Source: an uncultured Clostridia bacterium (lineage in GTDB: Bacteria > Bacillota > Clostridia > Oscillospirales > CAG-272). Taken from it: 45,053 bases of DNA. Below the pieces are notes generated by a model. That model saw only the letters and a list, made by a program, of their open reading frames with translations. It was not told where the DNA came from and searched no databases. Position 1 is the stretch's first letter, and the number at the start of each line of letters is the position of its first letter. The stretch lies in contig CANQWE010000009.1 in NCBI GenBank assembly GCA_947627475.1, positions 1-45,053 of the forward strand. The letters are read 5' to 3'. Both the position numbers and the translations under genes were made by a program. Positions 38,285 through 45,053 of this stretch are shown here, in pieces.

Positions 38285-40312
38285 ATGTGGATCAAAGTTA
38301 CACCTGAAAAAAAGAGAAGGAATATTATTATTTATAGTATTGTTTCTGTATTGTTTGCTACGGCTGTCCTGCTTTGCGGGGCGTACCCGGTGATCGCGAT
38401 CGGCGGAGCTGTGCTGATGTTCTGCGCGTTGTTTTTTCAGATTCATTTGTCGGAAACGCTGCCTTCCTGGGCTGGATTTTTGATTTTGGCAGCGCTGACG
38501 CTGATCGTTTTTATATTGATGCAGGTTACGATCAGTTGTGGCATTTTTCTAATCGGTCCCCTGAAGTTTGTTTTGAATCTGCTGCTGATGGTAGGCGCTG
38601 CATCTCTTTTGTGGATTTTTACCGGCAGTATCCGGATTTCCACATTGATCCTGCTTGTATTTTGTACCATCGTCGCCGTAATCGACCATGTGGTGGTCCA
38701 GGCCAGAAGCTTTGAAATTCAGTTCTCCGACATTAGTGCCATTGGAACAGCTGCCAAGGTGGCGGGAGATTATTCCTTCGAGTTGTCTTTGGTGACAATG
38801 ATCGGGCTGGTGCTAAGCATTTGCTTTGGCGTTTTTTTGGTGCGTACCCGTTATCCACGACAAAAGCGTAATCGGAGTATGATGCTAATGAGCATGAGTT
38901 CTGTTGTTCTGATGATTTTGAGTACGGTTGTAATTTACACCCAATTTATGGCGCCGGTGATCGGATACCAGGACAAATACTGGAAATATCGGGGCAGCGA
39001 GCGCAACGGATTTTGGGTAAATCTGATTTATTCTGCATCTGCTACCCGGGTACAGGTACCGGACGGATATGATCCGGATACTCTGGAAGAGGACTTGGAC
39101 TCCTATCTTGGCGATGAGGAAAAAACGGATACGGAGTCGGGAGCGCCGGCGGAAGAAAAGAAGCTGCCGAACGTGATTGTAATCATGAATGAAACCTTTT
39201 CTGATGTGCACAACATTGCAAAATATCTTGGCAATGAAATGCCGACGTCTGTTCCGGTCACTCCTTTTTTAGACTCTCTTTCCGATGAAGCAGACAATGT
39301 CATCAAGGGCCATTCCCTTGTATCTGTTTACGGGGGCAACACGGCAAACTCGGAACTGGAATTTTTATCAGGACTTTCGATACAGTTTATTCCCCGCAAT
39401 ACAGTTGCTTATAACCTTTATATGACGCAGGATAATAGCTTTACCATAATAGATCTGTTTAAAAACGCAGGGTACCACACCTTTGCAGTCCATCCGGAGG
39501 ATCGTACCAACTGGCAGCGGGAGAAAATTTACGGATATTTTGGCTTTGATGAAACCTGTTTCAAAGATGACTTTACGGATTTGACAGAGGAAGATTATTA
39601 CAGAGGACATGTCAGCGACCGGGCAATTTACGACAAGCTGATTGAAACCTATGAAAATCGAGATTCCGAAGAACCGTTTTTTGCCTTTGCGGTAACGATG
39701 CAGAATCATGGCGGATTTTCTTCCTCCAACTTTGATTATACGGTTACGTTGGATGGATATGAGCGGTATACTGGTGTGCAGGAATATCTGTCCTCGATCC
39801 ATAATGCGGATCAGGCTTTTCAGTCATTTGTAGAATATTTTGAGTCCGTAGAGGAGGATACGCTAATCCTGTTTTACGGGGATCATCAGCCCTCTCTTAC
39901 CAACATCGGTGCGCTGTTTTTTGATGTGACGGATGATTCTTCCACAGAGGCGCAGCTCTCCAAATATGTAGTGCCGTATGTTTTCTGGGCCAACTACGAT
40001 TTGGATGCTGCGGCAGGAGATCGTTTGCCGGAAGATCGCAATCTTACAAGTTTGAATTTCCTTTCCAGCTGGCTTTTGGAAATTTTGGATATGGAGCAGG
40101 AACCCAGCAAATTTCTGCAGTTTGTAGATGCAATCAATGAAGAGGTAAAAGCGATAAATGCTATGGGCTGGTATGACTATGAGGGCGTTTTCCATGAAAC
40201 TTCGTATAATGTGCCTGTTCTGACAGATTCTTTGAAGCTGTATAGCTATTTGCAGTATAACGTGCTGTATGATAATGCGCACCGCGTTCCGGAAATCTTT
40301 GACATGGACTGA
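38285..40312 (+). CDS. LTA synthase-like sulfatase/phosphoglycerol transferase family membrane protein
   Basis: N-terminal TMs; PNVIVIMNETFSDV, GGNTANSELEFLSGL, NAGYHTFAVHPEDRTNWQREKIYGYFGFDE, FYGDHQPSL. Confidence 0.9.
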   Translation: MWIKVTPEKKRRNIIIYSIVSVLFATAVLLCGAYPVIAIGGAVLMFCALFFQIHLSETLPSWAGFLILAALTLIVFILMQVTISCGIFLIGPLKFVLNLLLMVGAASLLWIFTGSIRISTLILLVFCTIVAVIDHVVVQARSFEIQFSDISAIGTAAKVAGDYSFELSLVTMIGLVLSICFGVFLVRTRYPRQKRNRSMMLMSMSSVVLMILSTVVIYTQFMAPVIGYQDKYWKYRGSERNGFWVNLIYSASATRVQVPDGYDPDTLEEDLDSYLGDEEKTDTESGAPAEEKKLPNVIVIMNETFSDVHNIAKYLGNEMPTSVPVTPFLDSLSDEADNVIKGHSLVSVYGGNTANSELEFLSGLSIQFIPRNTVAYNLYMTQDNSFTIIDLFKNAGYHTFAVHPEDRTNWQREKIYGYFGFDETCFKDDFTDLTEEDYYRGHVSDRAIYDKLIETYENRDSEEPFFAFAVTMQNHGGFSSSNFDYTVTLDGYERYTGVQEYLSSIHNADQAFQSFVEYFESVEEDTLILFYGDHQPSLTNIGALFFDVTDDSSTEAQLSKYVVPYVFWANYDLDAAAGDRLPEDRNLTSLNFLSSWLLEILDMEQEPSKFLQFVDAINEEVKAINAMGWYDYEGVFHETSYNVPVLTDSLKLYSYLQYNVLYDNAHRVPEIFDMD

Positions 40313-40329
40313 GCTTACAAGGAAAAAGA

Positions 40330-40356
40330 AAAGGAGGGGAAAACCCCTCCTTTATT
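40330..40356 (+). terminator. Intrinsic terminator
   Basis: aaggaggggaaaacccctccttta. Confidence 0.8.
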
Positions 40357-40359
40357 AAT

Positions 40360-41262
40360 TACAGCCTTTTCTCCCGTCAGCTAACGCTGACATCCTCCTC
40401 TGTTGCGTGTTGCGAGCGTAGCGCACACTTCAAAAGCTCCCTGTGACGAGGGGGTGGATTTCGCCACAGGCAAAAGACGGAGGGAGTGACTGTACAAAAT
40501 GAGCGGAAGAAATCTCTCCCCCTTTGTGGAACGCAAAGGGTTTGTCCCTGCGTTTTGTTTGCGCAATGCTACAGTGGGAGGTATCCTTTCCAAGGGAAAA
40601 GGGGGAAGCTGCTTTTGTGATGTGACAAAAGTAGCCAAAAAGACAGAAAAGGGAAGGCAATTTCCATTCCCTTTTCGATCCCTACCCCTTTGACAAAGGA
40701 AGGATAAGGAAACTGCAAGGTATGCGCTGGGATTGAGAAGGTGCAAGACAGATAGGAAACAAAAGGATATAGAAAAGCAGAGAGAAACAGAGTATACAGA
40801 GACTTTATAAGCCCCCCTGCGGGGAGTTGCGTAGTAACCCTGAAGAGAAGTCAGCGTAGGTGACGGGGGCTTACAAAGTCTGTGCAGCCTTCCGCGTAAA
40901 ATGGATCAACAAAGCAAAACATTTTAGGACCTGCAAAGACACCGGAGTTCCTTAGTCTGGTGCAGGTAAAAAGTCTGTACCAAACGGACGCGATAGCGAA
41001 GACGGATTGCGGCTTTGCCCTACGGATCACAGCGCGATCCGAAAAAAGCGTTTTTGGGTACGCGTACTTTGCGCGGCAAAGTACCATTTTGTTTTGGAAA
41101 AGTACCACCCATTCCCCCTGCTTGGGGAACGGGAATCTCCTCTGTAGGGATAGCGGAGGACTATCTCTCCTTTCGCCTCGCCTGCAGCGATCTCCACTTG
41201 TCAATAAGGAGGCAGCACGAAATACAGCTAGGTTATGCTGCAGTGACAGATACGTGGTAAGT
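40360..41262. repeat. Repeat-rich non-coding intergenic island with several hairpins
   Basis: No convincing ORF in ~900 bp. Multiple inverted segments, e.g. cagctaacgctg, gtactttgcgcggcaaagtac; 'agtcagcgtaggtgacggggg' motif related to the dispersed REP-like elements. Confidence 0.5.
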
Positions 41263-41265
41263 ATT

Positions 41266-41298
41266 AAAAAGCCCCCTTTTATAAGGGGGCTTTTTAAG
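41266..41298. terminator. Intrinsic terminator of ABC exporter operon
   Basis: aaaaagccccccttttataagggggcttttt-type hairpin. Confidence 0.8.
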
Positions 41299-41326
41299 TT
41301 TTCGCTCGGATAAAGAACACGCTCGC

Positions 41327-43138
41327 TTATCCTGCTGCTTTTTCAAACTGGCTGTTGTACAGATCCGCGTAAAAACCGTTTTGCGCCATCAGTACTTCGT
41401 GGCTGCCGCTTTCGATAATATCGCCATCTTTCATAACCAGAATCAAGTCTGCATTTTTGATAGTGGACAAACGGTGTGCAATGATAATAGAGGTGCGTCC
41501 CATCATCAGCTTATCCATGGCTTCCTGAATTTGAATTTCTGTGCGGGTGTCTACGGAACTGGTTGCTTCATCCAAAATCAGCATGGGTGCGTTTTCCACC
41601 ATCGCCCGGGCGATGGTGATCAGCTGCTTTTGTCCTGCGGACAGGCTGTCATTTTCGTGAAGAATTGTATTGTATCCTTCCGGCAGAGTTTGAATAAAGT
41701 GGTGGATCCCCACCGCCTTACATGCGGCAATGACTTCGTCCTGGGATACGCCTTTTTTGCTGTATACGATATTATCCCAAATGGTTCCCTCAAATAACCA
41801 GGTGTCCTGGAGCACCATACAGAACAGGGCATGCACATTTTCCCGGGTGAGACTGCTAAGAGGGGTACCATCCACAAGGATCTCTCCCTTATTTGTTTCA
41901 TAGAAGCGCATAAGCAAGTTTACCATGGTGGTTTTTCCCGCTCCGGTGGGTCCAACGATGGCTACCTTTTGTCCTGCTTTTACTTTTGCTGAAAAATTTT
42001 GGATAATCATTTTATCCGGGTTGTAGCCAAACTGTACATTTTTAAATTCAATATCTCCTCTTGCCGTTTCCAACCGTGCCGTTTTACCCCGTTCATCAGA
42101 AAGCTCTTCCTCTTCTAAGAATTCAAATACCCGATAGCTTGCAGCGCTGGTGGACTGCAGGCTGGTTGCAGATTGTGCAATGGTGGACAGGGGCTGTGTG
42201 AACAGGCGTACATAAATCATAAAGGCTACGATTACGCCAAAGGAAATGGTGCCGTTCATTGCTAGGGTGGCGCCTACCACGCATACAGCCACATATCCGA
42301 AGTTCCCAATAAAGTTCATCAGCGGCATCATTAGGCCCGACATAAACTGGGATTTCCACATACAGGCATACAGCTCCGCATTGATTTTGTAAAACTTTTT
42401 ATACAGATTGTGTTCTGCGTTATAGGCTTTTACTACATTGTGACCGGCATAAACCTCTTCTACATGGCCGTTGATTTCGCCTACCAACTTTTGCTGGCGG
42501 GTAAAATATTTCTGAGAGTGGGCGATAATAAACATCATGAGGGCAAAGCCGATCAGGGAAGCCCCCATAGCCACCACAGCCATAATCCAGTTGGTTTTGA
42601 ACATCATAAAGACAGAGCCGATTAAAAGGGTAATGGCGGACACCAGACTGCCGATGCTTTGATTCAGCGTCTGCCCGATTGTGTCCACATCGTTGGTCAC
42701 ACGGGAGAGAATATCCCCAAAGCTGGTGGAATCAAAATATTTCAGCGGCAGTACATTGATTTTTTGAGAGATGTCCCTGCGCATGCTTTTGGACACCTTT
42801 TGGGTGACGGTGGCCATAATAAAGCTTTGTGCGTAGGAAAGCAGGATGCTGGAGGCGTAATATGCAACCAGCGTCCATGCCACGGCTGCAACCGCGTCCA
42901 TATCGATGCTGCCCATAATCCCTTTGGTGATCGTGTCGGTCATCTCGCTGATCTTATCCGGTCCGAGAATGGTAAAGATCGTACCGCCTACTGCAAAAAG
43001 CAGGGCAACGATGACGGCAGGCAGCCAGGGAATACAGTAGCGAATCAATCTTCCCCATGTGGAGGAAAAGGATCGTTTTGCACCGCCGGCCATGGGCATA
43101 TTTCCGTGTGGGCCTCTCATTGCTGGTCCGTTATGCAT
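41327..43138 (-). CDS. ABC exporter half-transporter (TMD-NBD), canonical site subunit
   Basis: GPTGAGKTTMVNLLMRFY, DSLSAGQKQLITIARAM, LILDEATSSVDTRTE. Confidence 0.94.
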   Translation of the reverse strand: MHNGPAMRGPHGNMPMAGGAKRSFSSTWGRLIRYCIPWLPAVIVALLFAVGGTIFTILGPDKISEMTDTITKGIMGSIDMDAVAAVAWTLVAYYASSILLSYAQSFIMATVTQKVSKSMRRDISQKINVLPLKYFDSTSFGDILSRVTNDVDTIGQTLNQSIGSLVSAITLLIGSVFMMFKTNWIMAVVAMGASLIGFALMMFIIAHSQKYFTRQQKLVGEINGHVEEVYAGHNVVKAYNAEHNLYKKFYKINAELYACMWKSQFMSGLMMPLMNFIGNFGYVAVCVVGATLAMNGTISFGVIVAFMIYVRLFTQPLSTIAQSATSLQSTSAASYRVFEFLEEEELSDERGKTARLETARGDIEFKNVQFGYNPDKMIIQNFSAKVKAGQKVAIVGPTGAGKTTMVNLLMRFYETNKGEILVDGTPLSSLTRENVHALFCMVLQDTWLFEGTIWDNIVYSKKGVSQDEVIAACKAVGIHHFIQTLPEGYNTILHENDSLSAGQKQLITIARAMVENAPMLILDEATSSVDTRTEIQIQEAMDKLMMGRTSIIIAHRLSTIKNADLILVMKDGDIIESGSHEVLMAQNGFYADLYNSQFEKAAG

Positions 43139-44891
43139 TTCCCAGTTCCTCCTTTGAAAGCTGTGAATAAGCGATTTCCTGATATACTTTACAATTTTGC
43201 ATCAGTTCGTCATGAGTACCGATACCTGCCACGTGTCCTTCATCCAGTACGATGATCTGGTCCGCGTGACGGATGGTACCGATTCGCTGGGCAACGATAA
43301 AGGTCGTGGCGTTGGTAGTTTCCTCTGCCAGACGCCGGCGCAGGATGCTGTCTGTTTTATAGTCCAGAGCGGAGAAGGAATCGTCGAAAATGAAGATCTC
43401 CGGCTGCCGGTATACTGCTCTGGCAATTGCCATGCGCTGTTTTTGGCCGCCGGACAGGTTGGTTCCGTTTTGGGCGATGGGTGCGTCGTACTTTTCCTGT
43501 TTTTTCTCGATAAAGTCAGCTGCCTGTGCGATATCCGCCGCTTTTTTCAGGGCCTCTATGTCAGGTTCGGACTTTCCGTTTTCTCCAAAAGCGATGTTGG
43601 ATTTAACGGTGCCTGAAAAAAGTACAGCTTTTTGGGGCACATAGCCGATTTTGTTGTGAAGCTCTTCCAGCGTATATTCCTGCACGTCATGTCCGCCGAT
43701 TCGTATCTGCCCGTCTGTGGCATCATAAAAACGGGGGATCAGATTAATCAGGGTGCTTTTGCCGCTTCCGGTGGAGCCGATAAAGGCTACGGTTTCCCCA
43801 GGTTTTGCTTTGAAAGAAACATTATGCAATACATAGTCTGCTGCGCCGGGGTACTTGAAGCTGACATTTTGAAATTCCACTTCTCCCATAGGCCGGATCG
43901 CCTCTGTTTCTTTTCCGTCCAAAATCCGGGGCTTGGTATCCAGGACTTCATTGATACGGTTTGCAGACACAGTGGCACGGGGCAGCATGATAAAAATCAT
44001 GACCAGCATCATAAAAGCCATTACAACCTGCATGGCGTAAGAAGAATAGACCACCATATCGGAGAAAAGGCGAAGCCGGTCTGTCATAGCTGCTGCGTTG
44101 ATCAGATATGCGCCGATCCAGTAGATGGAAAGGGACAGGCCGTTCATCGCCAGGTTCATCGAGGGCATCAGCAAGGCAAAGGTTCGCTGGTTAAAAAGCT
44201 GGGTGTTGGTCAGGGCGTTGTTTGCCTGCTGGAACTTGTGGTTTTGATACTGCTCAGCATTAAAGGCGTGAACCACCCGGATGCCGCCCAGATTTTCCCG
44301 GGCGATCCGGTTGATATCATCGGTTTGTTTTTGCACCAGCTTAAAGCGGGGGATCAGGATGAACATAATGATGATCATCAGCGTCAGCAGCACAGCGACA
44401 AAACAGGCGGTGACTGCGGAAAGCTCCCAGCTTTTGCCGATGATTTTCAGCACTGCCCACACCGCCATGATGGGGGATTTGACCAGGATCTGCAGCCCCA
44501 TGGAGATGAGCATCTGAACCTGGGTGACGTCGTTGGTGGTGCGGTTGATCAGACTGGGAACAGAAAACTGATTCATTTCCTGCTGGGAAAAATCCGCCAC
44601 CTTCTCAAAAACCTTTTCTCTGATGGTAAAGCTAAAGCCGGCAGCGACCTGCGCCGCCAGATAGCCGCAGGCGATGGTCAGCGCCATGCTGCTCAGGGCG
44701 CAGCCCAGCATTTTCAGCCCCACACGCCATACCTGGGATACAGAGCTGCCGGGCGTCTGAATCATGACGGTCAGTTCGCTCATATAGTCGGGCAAGGTCA
44801 GGTCAAAATAGATCTGGCCCATCACCAGTACCACGCAGGCAAGGGACATGATTAGTTCCCTTGGCCGCATTTTTTTAAATAGACTGAGCAT
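43131..44891 (-). CDS. ABC exporter half-transporter (TMD-NBD), degenerate Walker B subunit
   Basis: GSTGSGKSTLINLIPRFY, TNLSGGQKQRMAIARAV, IFIFDDSFSALD; overlaps the next gene by 8 nt. Confidence 0.94.
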   Translation of the reverse strand: MLSLFKKMRPRELIMSLACVVLVMGQIYFDLTLPDYMSELTVMIQTPGSSVSQVWRVGLKMLGCALSSMALTIACGYLAAQVAAGFSFTIREKVFEKVADFSQQEMNQFSVPSLINRTTNDVTQVQMLISMGLQILVKSPIMAVWAVLKIIGKSWELSAVTACFVAVLLTLMIIIMFILIPRFKLVQKQTDDINRIARENLGGIRVVHAFNAEQYQNHKFQQANNALTNTQLFNQRTFALLMPSMNLAMNGLSLSIYWIGAYLINAAAMTDRLRLFSDMVVYSSYAMQVVMAFMMLVMIFIMLPRATVSANRINEVLDTKPRILDGKETEAIRPMGEVEFQNVSFKYPGAADYVLHNVSFKAKPGETVAFIGSTGSGKSTLINLIPRFYDATDGQIRIGGHDVQEYTLEELHNKIGYVPQKAVLFSGTVKSNIAFGENGKSEPDIEALKKAADIAQAADFIEKKQEKYDAPIAQNGTNLSGGQKQRMAIARAVYRQPEIFIFDDSFSALDYKTDSILRRRLAEETTNATTFIVAQRIGTIRHADQIIVLDEGHVAGIGTHDELMQNCKVYQEIAYSQLSKEELGNA

Positions 44892-45053
44892 ATTGGGTGA
44901 TTCTCCTTTCGCTGCTTGATAGATTAGACTTAAAAATTTGCAGCCTTCTGTCCGGTAAATGTCGTATACCAGCGTATCAAATTTAGTTTGCCGAAATATT
45001 AATATATGTTTAATATATAGACGGTGGAGGGATATTGCTGATCGACCAATTAT

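Noticed and set aside
40381-40746. Short minus-strand ORFs (121 and 76 aa) in the 40.4-kb island
   Set aside because: Overlapping frames in repeat-derived sequence, no RBS or domain signal; typical of spurious calls in dispersed repeats.
43632-44855. 407-aa plus-strand ORF opposite the ABC exporter
   Set aside because: Shadow of a clear ABC transporter gene; His/Gln-rich artefactual translation.

Overview
The window looks like a chromosomal segment of a gut-type Firmicute (Clostridia/Oscillospiraceae-like, inferred from gene content and style). It is mostly housekeeping and accessory genes. I see no phage, transposase, CRISPR array, rRNA or tRNA.

Main blocks, in order:
- DUF3006-like tail, S1-domain protein, YitT, aminotransferase, pyrophosphatase, Obg, RsmF-like methyltransferase, acetyltransferase, MscS, SH3b protein.
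- A complete minus-strand F1Fo ATP synthase operon that lacks a separate delta gene. Its alpha subunit carries an N-terminal delta C-terminal-domain-like extension.
- A T-box-controlled HTH-cupin-acyl-CoA synthetase fusion.
- PHP protein, rplM-rpsI, a membrane-anchored DUF5722-like protein, a CofE-like protein, and a GMP synthase whose glutaminase domain has lost its catalytic core.
- SPFH-RHH pair, a truncated LRR-type surface protein next to a MITE/REP-like element, and MATE.
- A manganese riboswitch-mntP-EamA unit, an amber-split GNAT gene, zur-znuACB, an LtaS-like protein, a 1-kb repeat-rich intergenic island and a heterodimeric ABC exporter.

Best candidates for new biology:
1. The delta-CTD/alpha fusion with no delta N-terminal domain in the operon.
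2. The GATase-dead GuaA.
3. The T-box-regulated HTH-cupin-acyl-CoA ligase, possibly for amino-acid synthesis from branched-chain or aromatic acids.

Novelty could not be checked without database access.
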